The notes: generated by a model not told the origin, from the letters alone. Shown: positions 13,463 to 22,372, numbered from the stretch's first letter. The stretch: DNA of 32,697 bases from an uncultured Lachnospiraceae bacterium (GCA_947177105.1 CAMWTF010000001.1:1-32697), one strand, 5' to 3'. Program-made: numbers and translations.

Positions 13463-15073
13463 CTACCGACCAAACAATGTGCCGATAATGCCCCGGCCCA
13501 GAGCGGCGCCCACGTTGCCTCCCAGCTTCTTGCCAAAAGAACCGCCCACGGTTTTGCCGATAGTATTGCCCAGCTCCCGGCCTACGGTACCGGCGGCGCT
13601 GTTAGCCACGCTCTTGGCGGCGGATTTCACTGCCCTCTGGCTTGCCGCCTGTTTGCGTTCCTCCGCTTTTTGGGCGGCGGCAAGCTCCTTCTGCCGGGCC
13701 TTCTCGGCGGCAGCTTCCTCTTTCTGCCGCTGTTTTTCTTCTGCAGCGGCCTGCCGGGCCTCCTCGGCGGCCTCTGCGTTAGCCAGGCTCATGCGCTCCA
13801 GAAACTCATAGGCGGAATCCCGGTCAAAATAGTCGTTATACTTGGTATACAGGATATTGTTCTTAATCTGCCTCTCCCGAATATCATCATTCAGCGCCCC
13901 CATCTGGCTCTGAGGCGGCAGGATATCGCACTTTTTCACCACTGTAGGCACACCGGACTCATCCAGCACGGACACCAGGGCCTCCCCAATTCCCAAGTTA
14001 ATCAGGGCGTCATAGGTGTCGAAATCGGGATTTACCCGAAAAGACTGCGCGGCGGCCTTGGCGCCTCTCTGCTCCGAGGGGGTATAAGCGTGCAGAGCGT
14101 GCTGCACCTTGTTGCCCAGCTGGGCCAGAACGCCGTCGGGGATATCCTTGGGGCTCTGGGTGACAAAATAGATACCCACGCCTTTGGAACGAATCAGCTT
14201 TACCACCTGCTCGATCTTAGTCAGCAGAGTTTTTGAAGCGCTGCTAAAGAGCAAATGCGCCTCATCAAAGAAAAATACCATCTTGGGAGCGTCCAGATCC
14301 CCGGCCTCCGGTAGGAGCTCAAACAATTCGGACAGCATCCAAAGAAGGAAAGTGGCATACATGGTGGGTTTGTTGACCAGAGTCTGGCAATCCAGAATCT
14401 GAATCACACCCTTGCCCTCGCGGTTGCGGCAGAACCAGTCGGCAATATTCAGGGCAGGTTCACTGAAAAACAGTTCTCCGCCCTCGCTCTCCAGGGCAAT
14501 GATGGCCCGGGTGATGGCCCCCAGGCTGGGCTTGGTGATATTGCCATATTTCAGGGTCAGTTCCTTGGCGTTCTCCCCCACATACTGGATCATAGCCTTC
14601 AGATCCTTGGTGTCAATCAGCAGCAGACCCTCGTCATCCGCTATTTTGAAGATAATCGTCAGAATATCGCTCTGGGTGTCATTCAGTTCCAGTATCCGGG
14701 ACAGCAGCAGCGGCCCCATCTCTGAGATAGTGGTGCGCAGAGGCAGGCCCTTTTGTTCATATACATCCCAATAGGTGGTGGGGAAGGAGTCGAAAGCAAA
14801 GCCCTCCCGATCCAGCCCCATGGCCTCAATGCGTTCCTGCAGGCTCTCGGAGATCACGCCGGGTCTGCACATTCCGGCCAGATCTCCTTTTACATCCGCC
14901 AGAAATACAGGCACACCACAGTCGCTGAAGGACTCGGCCAACACCTTTAAGGTGATGGTTTTACCCGTGCCGGTGGCTCCGGCAATCATGCCGTGGCGGT
15001 TAGCCATGCTGGGGTATATGTACACCTTCTCGTCCCCCGACATGCCTAACCAGATCTTATTATCCTGATACAT
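13463..15073 (-). CDS. HerA-like / DUF853 P-loop ATPase
   Basis: The 536-aa protein has Walker A GATGTGKT at residues 32-39 and Walker B FFFDEAHLLF in the middle, with the LADVKGDLAGM segment characteristic of DUF853 proteins (HerA-VirB4 class). The C-terminal ~110 residues are low complexity: an Ala/Glu/Lys/Gln-rich charged helix (coiled-coil-like) followed by a Gly-rich tail ending GRGIIGTLFGR, as seen in many DUF853 proteins. The frame opens at 15109, but the ATG at 15073 has GGAGG seven nt upstream. The family is implicated in DNA-related ATPase activity, but no NurA nuclease is adjacent and its cellular role is not established. It is about 90 bp downstream of relQ on the same strand and may be co-transcribed. 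Confidence 0.88.
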   Translation of the reverse strand: MYQDNKIWLGMSGDEKVYIYPSMANRHGMIAGATGTGKTITLKVLAESFSDCGVPVFLADVKGDLAGMCRPGVISESLQERIEAMGLDREGFAFDSFPTTYWDVYEQKGLPLRTTISEMGPLLLSRILELNDTQSDILTIIFKIADDEGLLLIDTKDLKAMIQYVGENAKELTLKYGNITKPSLGAITRAIIALESEGGELFFSEPALNIADWFCRNREGKGVIQILDCQTLVNKPTMYATFLLWMLSELFELLPEAGDLDAPKMVFFFDEAHLLFSSASKTLLTKIEQVVKLIRSKGVGIYFVTQSPKDIPDGVLAQLGNKVQHALHAYTPSEQRGAKAAAQSFRVNPDFDTYDALINLGIGEALVSVLDESGVPTVVKKCDILPPQSQMGALNDDIRERQIKNNILYTKYNDYFDRDSAYEFLERMSLANAEAAEEARQAAAEEKQRQKEEAAAEKARQKELAAAQKAEERKQAASQRAVKSAAKSVANSAAGTVGRELGNTIGKTVGGSFGKKLGGNVGAALGRGIIGTLFGR

Positions 15074-15165
15074 ATTCATTCCTCCATAGTACAGTTTTCT
15101 AGCACACATATTACTGTAACATCAACAGAGGCAATTCGCAAGCAAATTCCCAATAGGCATGTACA

Positions 15166-15861
15166 TTATTTCTCAACCGTATACCGCACCTGCTGCATGC
15201 GCTGATCCAGCTGGGCGCTGAGTTCGGCACACTGCAATAATTCTCCGGCAGTGGCCTGCTGGAGGGATTCAGGCAAATCCTTTTTATATCGCAGACGATG
15301 CTCCAGATTGGCCCAGAACTCCATGGCTATGGTGCGCAACTGGACCTCTACCTTCATATTGCGCTTCTCGTTTTGCAGGAAAATGGGCACTTCCACGATC
15401 AGGTGCAGGCTGCGGTAGCCGTTTTCCTTGGGATTTTTGATGTAATCCTTGCATTCGATCAGGGTGATGTCGTCCTGGCTGGTCAAACAGTCCGCCAGCA
15501 TATAGATGTCGTCGATAAAGGAGCATATCACCCGGATACCGGCCACATCGTTTAGGTTCTCTTCAACGGAGGCCAGGGTCATGGGGGTCAGCCCCTTCTT
15601 GGCCATTTTCCTGCGGATGCTGTCAGGGGATTTGATTCTGGTTTTGATGTTCTCAATGGGATTGCGCTCATGCTGCAGAGAAAACTGGTCATTCAAGACC
15701 TTGAATTTGGTCTCTACCTCCATGATAGCGCAGCGGTAACGGCTCATTAATTCCTGCCAGGCGGCAAACATGTTTTCCATGGCGGTGATGGAGTCGGATG
15801 TGATGAGATCCTTTATCAGCCGGTTAAAGTCCGTCTCCATTGCAATTGTATCTTGTTCCAT
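15166..15861 (-). CDS. relQ: Small alarmone synthetase, RelQ/YjbM-type GTP pyrophosphokinase
   Basis: The 231-aa protein has a single RelA/SpoT synthetase domain and no hydrolase, TGS or ACT domain, the size of RelQ/SAS1. Recognisable motifs are IKSPDSIRRKMAKKG (77-90), DVAGIRVIC (105-113), IKNPKENGYRSLHL (141-154) and VEVQLRTIAMEFWANLEH (171-188). It makes (p)ppGpp from ATP and GTP/GDP in the stringent response, usually as a tetramer. The frame opens at 15933, but the ATG at 15861 has AGGAGG eight nt upstream. A TATAAT -10 lies about 60 nt further up on the minus strand. Confidence 0.9.
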   Translation of the reverse strand: MEQDTIAMETDFNRLIKDLITSDSITAMENMFAAWQELMSRYRCAIMEVETKFKVLNDQFSLQHERNPIENIKTRIKSPDSIRRKMAKKGLTPMTLASVEENLNDVAGIRVICSFIDDIYMLADCLTSQDDITLIECKDYIKNPKENGYRSLHLIVEVPIFLQNEKRNMKVEVQLRTIAMEFWANLEHRLRYKKDLPESLQQATAGELLQCAELSAQLDQRMQQVRYTVEK

Positions 15862-15921
15862 AAGGAAATTCCTCCTAAAATTGTGTTCCATAAACTCACC
15901 CGATTTGCAGGCTCTGTCCAT

Positions 15922-15927
15922 ATTATA
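15922..15927 (-). promoter_or_regulatory. -10 element of the relQ promoter
   Basis: TATAAT on the minus strand, about 60 nt before the relQ start, with no good -35 hexamer. The region is shared with the divergent promoter at 15996. Confidence 0.4.
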
Positions 15928-15995
15928 ACGCAAATTACTGAGAAAAATATTAAAAATCTATAGTATTCTTATTAATTCTTCAAATACATTAGGAA

Positions 15996-16024
15996 TTGTC
16001 AAAAAAACTATATTCGCTTATAAT
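15996..16024 (+). promoter_or_regulatory. Promoter of the membrane-anchored unknown gene
   Basis: TTGTCA (15996-16001) and TATAAT (16019-16024) with a 17-nt spacer, about 57 nt upstream of the ATG at 16081. Confidence 0.65.
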
Positions 16025-16080
16025 GAGACTGAAAAAGAGTTAAATTATAAGAGCCAATTTCAGGGAAGAAAGCGTGGATC

Positions 16081-17058
16081 ATGGAACAGTCTGTTAAAAA
16101 GAAAAAGAAATACTGGATATGGAAGATATTAGGCGTATTGCTGCTGCTTTCCCTTATTGCGGCAGTCATTCTGGCAATCTGGCTGGTGCCCAAGGCCCGC
16201 CGTCTGCAAAGGGCTCTGACAGCTCAGAATTGTGCGATTAGCGCGCAGGTGTGTCTGAATCCCCAGGCTTTGAGCGCTGACCAGCAGAAGTTCTTGCAGA
16301 GCCTGTGCCTGCTGACCGGGCTGGATGAGGCAGACTGGGAGAGACTACAGCTGCAGGGGGGATATGACACAGAAACGGTGGAGCTGAGTGTATATGACGG
16401 ACAGGATGCCCTGCTCACACGACTGTATTTGACACAGGATTGTCAGGCCATCGACCTGCATGTTATTTATGACAGGGCATATGAACATCTGACGGAGCGG
16501 ATCGGGCTGCTGTCCCATTTACTGCCCCAGTGGAGCATTGGGGACTATGTGGCATTGCAGCAGCTGCAGTATGCCTTTGGGCTGGAACTTGGAAAATCGG
16601 AGTCTGGGAAACCAGAGTATGGAAAATTCCCGGATTTTGAAGCCGGACTGGAACGGCTGCGGTCTAAGCTGTCCCTGCCCATGCTGTGCGGAGCCATATT
16701 GGCGGCGGACCAGTGGGATCGGGAAGAACAGAAACTGGTTTACCACATTACAGCTGCTGACAAGCGGCTGGCCCTTGTACAAAAGCTTGCGGAAAAAACG
16801 GGGCATACCGGGGAGACAGATTCCTGGCAGTGGCCGGAGGGTGCAGTGTTGGATGTGGTGATCTATCTGGGAGAACCCAAGGTGCGGATGCAGATTACGG
16901 GAAACCTGCCGAAAGTAAAACAGCTTGCGGATTGGTCTGTGGAATTAGTCTGGGATGACTATGTCGCCGGAAGCGGAGATATCTCTCTGGTAGACCAGCA
17001 GATGCTCAATGATCTGGCAACACTCCTGAGACTTCTGGAAACTCTGCGCGGGCAGTAG
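16081..17058 (+). CDS. Hypothetical membrane-anchored protein, 325 aa
   Basis: I do not recognise the family. After a Lys-rich start (residues 1-11) there is a single hydrophobic segment at about 15-36 (ILGVLLLLSLIAAVILAIWL), so it is probably an N-in membrane anchor with the ~290-residue remainder outside the cytoplasm. The outer part is acidic and leucine-rich with three cysteines and no recognised catalytic motif. Short repeated-looking phrases (ESGKPEYGKFPDF) sit near residue 180. It has its own promoter and an SD-like GGGAAGAAAG upstream. The truncated Rpn fragment follows after 21 bp. A lipoprotein lipobox is absent. Confidence 0.7.
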   Translation: MEQSVKKKKKYWIWKILGVLLLLSLIAAVILAIWLVPKARRLQRALTAQNCAISAQVCLNPQALSADQQKFLQSLCLLTGLDEADWERLQLQGGYDTETVELSVYDGQDALLTRLYLTQDCQAIDLHVIYDRAYEHLTERIGLLSHLLPQWSIGDYVALQQLQYAFGLELGKSESGKPEYGKFPDFEAGLERLRSKLSLPMLCGAILAADQWDREEQKLVYHITAADKRLALVQKLAEKTGHTGETDSWQWPEGAVLDVVIYLGEPKVRMQITGNLPKVKQLADWSVELVWDDYVAGSGDISLVDQQMLNDLATLLRLLETLRGQ

Positions 17059-17079
17059 GGATGAAAAACGGGACATCCT

Positions 17080-17622
17080 ATGTTAGAATTGGAAGTGAAA
17101 GTGATCAATATCAATTTTCCATCAGGGCATAGGATTCTGGAAGAATGTCGTCCGATGTATGAGTATTCTTGGTTTATCCAGCAGATCAAGGACTACCTGA
17201 GAGCGGGTTTGAACCGGGATGCCGCAATTACCCAAGCGGTAAAGGATTGTATAGAAGAGGGAATCCTGGTGGAGTTCATGGCGAATCATGGATCGGAGGT
17301 GGCGAATATGCTGTATACACAGTGGAATTATGACGAAGCGGTTTCAGTGGAACGAGAAGAAGCATATGAGGATGGCCGTGAGGCAGGCAAGGCTATAGGT
17401 ATAGCTGAAGGAAGGGCCCAAGGGATGTCCGAGGGCATGATAGAAGGGGAGCGACAGGTTATATATAGTTTTTTGGAACGCCTGGGAGAAATTCCCGAGG
17501 ACATTCGCGGAGCTATTGAGGACGAGCAGGATCGGGAAAAACTGAAAAAATGGTATATGGCGGCACCTGGTGCCAGAAGTTTTGAGGAATTTCGAGAGGG
17601 TATGAACGTGGCAGATAGGTAG
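17080..17622 (+). pseudogene. 5'-truncated Rpn-family (PD-(D/E)XK nuclease) C-terminal fragment
   Basis: The 180 codons start MLELEVKVININFPSGHRIL and contain RPMYEYSWFIQQIKDY, GLNRDAAITQAVKDC, EFMANHGSEVANMLYTQWN and a Gly/Glu repeat tail (GIAEGRAQGMSEG). This is the C-terminal region of Rpn/PF12784 recombination-promoting nuclease or putative transposase proteins, which are typically around 300 aa or longer. The N-terminal nuclease core with its Asp/Glu-Lys catalytic residues is absent: the preceding 21 bp follow directly after the upstream gene's stop. There is no good ribosome binding site before the ATG. It is therefore most likely a deletion remnant, though internal starts giving C-terminal-only products are known for Rpn genes. 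Confidence 0.75.
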
Positions 17623-17636
17623 TGTGACCGGATCTG

Positions 17637-17675
17637 AAAAGCAGGAAATCTTTAAAAAGATTATCCTGCTTTTTC
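17637..17675 (+). terminator. Terminator after the Rpn-family fragment
   Basis: AAAAGCAGGA (17637-17646) pairs with TCCTGCTTTT (17664-17673), with AATCTTT/AAAGATT inside, followed by Ts. Confidence 0.85.
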
Positions 17676-17690
17676 TGCGAATGAAAGTGC

Positions 17691-17719
17691 TTGACATTTT
17701 CACCAAGGTAGTTTACACT
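17691..17719 (+). promoter_or_regulatory. Promoter of the MarR-flavodoxin pair
   Basis: TTGACA (17691-17696), a 17-nt spacer and TACACT (17714-17719), about 40 nt upstream of the MarR start. Confidence 0.7.
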
Positions 17720-17728
17720 GACAAATAA

Positions 17729-17740
17729 GCAATATATTGC
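17729..17740. promoter_or_regulatory. Perfect palindrome GCAATATATTGC, probable MarR operator
   Basis: This 12-bp perfect palindrome sits at or just after the predicted transcription start and before the ribosome binding site of the MarR gene. The place and form fit an autoregulatory MarR-type operator. Binding is an inference. Confidence 0.55.
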
Positions 17741-17759
17741 ATACCGCGAGGAGGATGTA

Positions 17760-18257
17760 ATGACAGCGAGAGAAGTATCACTTCGAATGGAGAAAAGGTA
17801 TGCATTGTTCGGCTTGTTCTTTGCATTTCATAACCGCTTGCAGGCTGTGGGAGATTCTTTTTATGAGGAGATCACATGCAAGCAGTTTTTTCTGCTGGCC
17901 TGCATGAACCTCTATACTGAGGAAGCCCCTACGGCAATGGAACTGGCCGGAACCATGGGGTGTTCCAGACAGAGTGTAAAGGAGATTTTAAACAGTCTCG
18001 AGAAAAAAGATTTTGTCTGTCTGCAGGCAGATCCTAAAGACCGAAGGAAGCGGCGTATTTTTTTGACAGAGAAAGCAAAGGCCATGGCAGAGCAATATCG
18101 GGAGAAGGAGGCCGTTTTCATGAAACGGCTCTATGCAGATGTGACGGACGTAGATATAGAATGTATCTATGAAGTACTGTCCCATATTGAAAATAATCTT
18201 AAGGAGATCAGCGAGACACTGATAGGAGGAGCACATGAAAGTAGTAGTGATATATAA
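17760..18257 (+). CDS. MarR-family transcriptional regulator
   Basis: The 165-aa protein has the MarR winged helix: a helix-turn-helix around residues 58-85 (PTAMELAGTMGCSRQSVKEILNSLEKKDFV) and the wing DPKDRRKRRIFLTEKAKAM near 92-110. The ATG at 17760 has GAGGAGG upstream. It overlaps the flavodoxin gene by 23 bp, so both are one transcript, and a palindrome at the promoter suggests autoregulation. The effector is unknown; pairing with a flavodoxin suggests redox or oxidative-stress sensing. Confidence 0.9.
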   Translation: MTAREVSLRMEKRYALFGLFFAFHNRLQAVGDSFYEEITCKQFFLLACMNLYTEEAPTAMELAGTMGCSRQSVKEILNSLEKKDFVCLQADPKDRRKRRIFLTEKAKAMAEQYREKEAVFMKRLYADVTDVDIECIYEVLSHIENNLKEISETLIGGAHESSSDI

Positions 18258-18762
18258 TTCCCAGACGGGCTTTACAAAGCGGTACGCTCAGTGGATCGCA
18301 GAGGCAGCGGGGGCTGAATGCGTGGAATTGGAGGGAGCAAAAAAGCGCTCCTTTGATGACTATGATGCTATTATCTTTGGAGGATGGGCTTGTGCGGGCG
18401 GTATAAGTAAACTAAAGTGGTTCAAGGCTCATATGGACAATTGGAGGGGGAAAAAATTAATCGTCTACTGCGTGGGGGGAAGCCCGGCGGAAGCTCCGGA
18501 TATTCCTCAGGCGCTGCGGAGCAATTTCAGTGATGCCCAGTGGGAGAAGGTAAAGGTATTCTATCTTCCGGGAGGCTTCAACTATGAACAGATGCCCTCT
18601 GTGTCCAAGATGATGATGAAAGTATTTCTCAAGACTCTGAGGGCCAAAAAGGACAAGACAGAGGAGGAGAAAGTCATGGTGGAGATGATTTCTCACTCTT
18701 ATGACATCTCTGACAGGAAGTACATTGAACCGATTTTGGAGTGGCTGAAGAGGGGAGAGTAA
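18235..18762 (+). CDS. Flavodoxin-domain protein
   Basis: The 175-aa protein starts MKVVVIYNSQTGFTKRYAQWI, with a phosphate-loop-like SQTGFTKR at residues 9-16, followed by DYDAIIFGGWACAGGI, matching the flavodoxin_5/HemG-like fold that binds FMN. The C-terminal ~60 residues are helical and charged. It probably acts as a cytoplasmic FMN electron carrier or quinone/protoporphyrinogen reductase; the exact role is not determinable. The start lies within the 3' end of the MarR gene, with AGGAGG upstream. Confidence 0.85.
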   Translation: MKVVVIYNSQTGFTKRYAQWIAEAAGAECVELEGAKKRSFDDYDAIIFGGWACAGGISKLKWFKAHMDNWRGKKLIVYCVGGSPAEAPDIPQALRSNFSDAQWEKVKVFYLPGGFNYEQMPSVSKMMMKVFLKTLRAKKDKTEEEKVMVEMISHSYDISDRKYIEPILEWLKRGE

Positions 18763-18780
18763 GAGGGGATTCCCTCTTAC
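18759..18780. terminator. Hairpin between convergent flavodoxin and MCP genes
   Basis: GTAAGAGGG (18759-18767) and CCCTCTTAC (18772-18780) form a perfect 9-bp stem with a GATT loop, starting in the flavodoxin stop codon. There is no T-run on either strand, so efficiency is uncertain. Its place between converging genes suggests bidirectional termination. Confidence 0.5.
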
Positions 18781-18785
18781 TGCTC

Positions 18786-20873
18786 CTAAACCTTGAACAC
18801 GGATATTTCCGCTTTAAGGCTGTCCATGTTTTCACCCAGCATATCTGCGGTTTTGCTCAGATTCTCCACATTTTCAAGCAGTTTATCTGCCACATCTTTG
18901 ACAGTTTCCGCACTGCCTGCCGTTTCCTCAATAATGTTGGATATATTTCTGACTGCCATAACGGCATCGCTGCGCTCGCTGTCCGCCCGCTGGGTTCCCT
19001 CCGCGATTTCCCTCAGACCGTCCACCAGTTCATTCATACGCTTTTGCATCCCGCCGAACACAAGAATAACTTTATCCACAGCTTCTGTCTGCAGGGCAAC
19101 CATCTCTTTCGCCTGATTGGCGCTTTCGACGCTGTTTATGGTCTGGGCGCTGATATACGTTACATTGTCGCTGATTTCTCCTGCGGCTCTGGCTGATTCG
19201 TCCGCCAGCTTGCGTATTTCTTCCGCCACCACGGCAAATCCTTTTCCGGCATTTCCTGCCCGGGCGGCCTCAATGGATGCGTTCAGGGACAACAGATTCG
19301 TCTGCTCGGAGATGTCCGTGATCATTCCCACAAAGGAATGAATTGCCTCAGACTTTTTGCGCAGAGATTCGATATCGGCTCCCACCTTCTCTGTCATTTG
19401 AGTGGTTGCCTCCGCCCGTTCTCCCAAAAGCTGCACAATCTCCATTCCCTGATTAATCATGCCCTCCGTCTCATCTACAAGCTTTTCCACTCTTTCAACG
19501 ACATGGCTTACATTTTGTATCTCATTGGACAGCACATCTGTCTTGCTCACACATTCCCGGGCATGTTCCGATTGCATAGACATGCCCTCATTGATGCCGG
19601 AGACAGCCTGGGTTATGTCCTGGGAATAATTATTGATAACATCGGAGGTTCTTTCCACTTCCCGGGCCGAGTCCTCCAGCTGCCCCGTGGCGTGATTGAC
19701 CTTCTCCACCAGATTTTTGGTATTAGCTATCATATTTGTGGCGGAACCAGCCAGACTTCTAAACTCATCATGGCTTTTGGCTGTGACCTTTATCGTCAAG
19801 TCCCCCCTGGCAACTTCGCCGAGCTTTCTTGAAATATGTTTCATATTATTCTGTATGCCGGAGACAATGATAAGTCCTACCACCAATGCGATTATACATG
19901 CCAGAATCACTAAGCTGAAGGTCATATTCTTGATCTCCTGGGCCTGTCCGGTAATAATGGACATAGGCACCAGCGCGCATATCGTTGCCCCTGTCTTCTC
20001 GCTTACACTGTAAAGGAAAAGGTATTTTTCTCCCAAATAGTCAATCTGGCGGAAACCTTCCATATTTTCTTCCGCATTTATCTCCGCAAAAAAGTCCTGT
20101 TCAAAAAATACGTTCTCGCTTTCCGCCAACCTGCTGTCCTGTCCCTCGGCCAGTTTCTCGTTGACCAACTCCCGGCCGCCCGGAGTGACAAATCCCAGAA
20201 TGCTTCCCTCGCCCAGATCCATGCCAGCGATGAACTCCTCAATAGCGGCTGACGAGACATCGATCACGACACAGGCTTTATTGGCTTGAGATTGAATCTG
20301 ATAGGCCAGAATATATTGATCTGACTTTGAGTTCAGCTTCAGCTGCTCGTCCAGCAGGGGATGGCTGTCAATCCAACTCACTACACTCTTCCCATTGGAC
20401 GGAACGGATTCCACATAAGCCTTGTAAAAACCATCTGTATTGGTGTTGGCGCTGGTGGAGATCATATAAATCCCCTCCATCGTAATAATATGTATATTGC
20501 TGATAAAGCTGTTTCCGGCCCGGGCCGCCGTAATCTCCTTTTTATAGGAATCCCTCAACTGAGACATCTCGTAGGGATCATCCGTACTCAATCCCAGGAA
20601 ATATCTTGATAAATCGCTGTTAAAAGCATATTTCAGGGCCTCGGAACTGATGAAGGTACAACTCATATCAATATATTCCGTTGCCATATGTATTGCCTGC
20701 ATTGTGGAATCCTGGTATTTGTCGTTCATGCCCCGGGCGGCTTTCTGATAGGAGGACACTCCAATTATAATCATAAATACAATGGGCACAATGAAGCAGA
20801 ACATCACCTTGTTTCGAATCCCCATAACCATAAATCTTTGCTTACTGTTCTTATCGTCCCTGTTCTTCTGCAT
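18786..20873 (-). CDS. Methyl-accepting chemotaxis protein
   Basis: The 695-aa transducer has a first membrane segment near residues 22-41, an extracellular sensor of about 270 residues (dCache-like, with DPYEMSQLRDSYKKE and YMISTSANTNTDGFY), a second membrane segment near 310-335 (LVILACIIALVVGLIIVSGI), a HAMP domain, and a long cytoplasmic signalling coil. The hairpin tip motif ISEQTNLLSLNASIEAARAG and FAVVAEEIRKLADES are diagnostic. It signals through CheA/CheW to flagella or other outputs. The ATG at 20873 has AGGAG at 8 nt; a GTG at 20882 is an alternative. No other chemotaxis gene is nearby, so it is an orphan receptor. The ligand is unknown. Confidence 0.92.
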   Translation of the reverse strand: MQKNRDDKNSKQRFMVMGIRNKVMFCFIVPIVFMIIIGVSSYQKAARGMNDKYQDSTMQAIHMATEYIDMSCTFISSEALKYAFNSDLSRYFLGLSTDDPYEMSQLRDSYKKEITAARAGNSFISNIHIITMEGIYMISTSANTNTDGFYKAYVESVPSNGKSVVSWIDSHPLLDEQLKLNSKSDQYILAYQIQSQANKACVVIDVSSAAIEEFIAGMDLGEGSILGFVTPGGRELVNEKLAEGQDSRLAESENVFFEQDFFAEINAEENMEGFRQIDYLGEKYLFLYSVSEKTGATICALVPMSIITGQAQEIKNMTFSLVILACIIALVVGLIIVSGIQNNMKHISRKLGEVARGDLTIKVTAKSHDEFRSLAGSATNMIANTKNLVEKVNHATGQLEDSAREVERTSDVINNYSQDITQAVSGINEGMSMQSEHARECVSKTDVLSNEIQNVSHVVERVEKLVDETEGMINQGMEIVQLLGERAEATTQMTEKVGADIESLRKKSEAIHSFVGMITDISEQTNLLSLNASIEAARAGNAGKGFAVVAEEIRKLADESARAAGEISDNVTYISAQTINSVESANQAKEMVALQTEAVDKVILVFGGMQKRMNELVDGLREIAEGTQRADSERSDAVMAVRNISNIIEETAGSAETVKDVADKLLENVENLSKTADMLGENMDSLKAEISVFKV

Positions 20874-21256
20874 TGTCGGCACTCCTGTTTGAGAATAAAT
20901 GTTATTTTGCGGCAGATATTCATCCTATTTCTTCATATCAAAATTATATATAATATCTAAAAATTTTGAAATACATTTACTGATAAATGGTCAAAAAGCA
21001 TAACAAAGTGAATAAAATTGCACAGTATCTGATTGCTGCATCCAGTTTAAACCGTTGAAAAATAAATTATGAAAAGTATGTGTCTTTGGGAAAGAAAGGA
21101 TGGAGCAATCTTCGTCCTGCAAAGATATTGAAAAAACATAAATATTGGAATATAATGAAAGAAATTTAAACGGTTCGCATGGAACTGTATATACAATATC
21201 TGCGGCTGCCAGGATGCAGGGCAGCTTTTAATCAATGCGAGGAAAGGGCGAGGATC
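20874..21256. other. 383-bp AT-rich intergenic region between the MCP and MoxR genes
   Basis: It holds the divergent promoter regions of the MCP gene (possible minus-strand -10 at 20943-20948, weak) and the MoxR cluster (21128-21156). An inverted pair of near-identical 11-mers is present: AACCGTTGAAA (21050-21060) and TTTAAACGGTT (21165-21175, complement of AACCGTTTAAA), about 105 nt apart, the second at the predicted transcription start. No gene is seen. Confidence 0.5.
21128..21156 (+). promoter_or_regulatory. Promoter of the MoxR-DUF5682-VWA cluster
   Basis: TTGAAA (21128-21133), a 17-nt spacer and TATAAT (21151-21156). Transcription would start near 21163, within the second AACCGTT half-site, leaving a leader of about 95 nt to the ATG at 21257. 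Confidence 0.7.
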
Positions 21257-22372
21257 ATGGAAAAGCAGAAACTATTGCGGCCTCCTGTGGAGGTACGATA
21301 CCGGGAGGAACTTGAGGCGCTGAGAGCGACGGACAGTGGGAAGAGGCCGGAAAACTGGCTGCTTTCCCCCAGGGCGGTGCGCACATTCATCCTGGGCAGC
21401 AAAACTCCCATCGAGTATGAGGGCGGCGCTGTCACCATAGGAAAAAAATACTTCGGCAACGATGCTTTGGTAGAGAGATGCATCATCACTCTGGCGGGTA
21501 ACCGGGGGCTGATGCTGGTGGGGGAGCCGGGCACGGCCAAAACCATGCTGTCAGAGCTTCTGTCCGCCGCCATCAGCGGCGTCAGCACCAACACCATACA
21601 GGGGACGGCGGGCACCACGGAAGATATGATCAAGTACTCCTGGAACTACGCGCTGCTGCTGGCTAAAGGTCCCAGCCGGGAGGCACTGGTGCCCTCGCCA
21701 TTGTATGTAGGCATGGAACAGGGGCTTCTGACACGCTTTGAGGAGATTACCCGTACTCCTGCGGAAGTGCAGGACAGCCTGATCAGTGTGCTCAGCGACA
21801 AGGTGCTGAATGTGCCGGAACTGGGAGATGAGGGCATTCTTTTTGCCCGCCCCGGCTTCAATGTGATCGGCACGGCCAACACCCGTGACAAGGGCGTGAA
21901 TGAGATGAGTTCCGCTCTGAAGCGCCGCTTTAACTTTGAGACTGTCATGCCGGTGCGGGAAGTGGCGCTGGAAAAGCAGATTATTTTAAACGAGGTTCGC
22001 AGTCTGGCGGCGGAGAGCCATATTGACATGCCTGTGGACGAGGATGTGGCACAGCTGCTGGCCACTACATACCATGAACTGCGGGAGGGAGTATCCTCCA
22101 TGGGCCACCGCATTGACAGTCCCAGCGCCGTGATGAGCACCGCGGAGGCGGTGTCCGTGTATTACCAGACCATGATCGGCGGGTATTACTACGGGGACGA
22201 GAGCATGGATGTGGACAGTCTGGTGCAGAACCTGGTGGGCGCCCTCTCTAAGGAGAACAAGGAGGATCTGGGCCGGGTAAAAGACTATTTTAACACGGTG
22301 ATTAAAGACAAGGCGAGCAAGGACGGTGGCTTATGGAAACAATACTACGAAGCCAGGAAATGGCTGAAATAA
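21257..22372 (+). CDS. MoxR-family AAA+ ATPase (YehL-like)
   Basis: The 371-aa AAA+ protein has Walker A GEPGTAKT at residues 89-96, a modified Walker B region (GLLTRFEEITRTP, about 157-169), and sensor-1 and arginine-finger segments (VIGTANTRDKGVNEMSSALKRRFNFE). This matches the MoxR branch typified by E. coli YehL. MoxR ATPases act as chaperone-like remodellers with a VWA partner, which is present two genes downstream. The open frame reaches 21179, but that ATG lies only about 16 nt after the predicted transcription start and has no ribosome binding site; ATG 21257 follows AGGAAAGGGCGAGG. It overlaps the DUF5682 gene by 40 nt. Confidence 0.88.
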   Translation: MEKQKLLRPPVEVRYREELEALRATDSGKRPENWLLSPRAVRTFILGSKTPIEYEGGAVTIGKKYFGNDALVERCIITLAGNRGLMLVGEPGTAKTMLSELLSAAISGVSTNTIQGTAGTTEDMIKYSWNYALLLAKGPSREALVPSPLYVGMEQGLLTRFEEITRTPAEVQDSLISVLSDKVLNVPELGDEGILFARPGFNVIGTANTRDKGVNEMSSALKRRFNFETVMPVREVALEKQIILNEVRSLAAESHIDMPVDEDVAQLLATTYHELREGVSSMGHRIDSPSAVMSTAEAVSVYYQTMIGGYYYGDESMDVDSLVQNLVGALSKENKEDLGRVKDYFNTVIKDKASKDGGLWKQYYEARKWLK

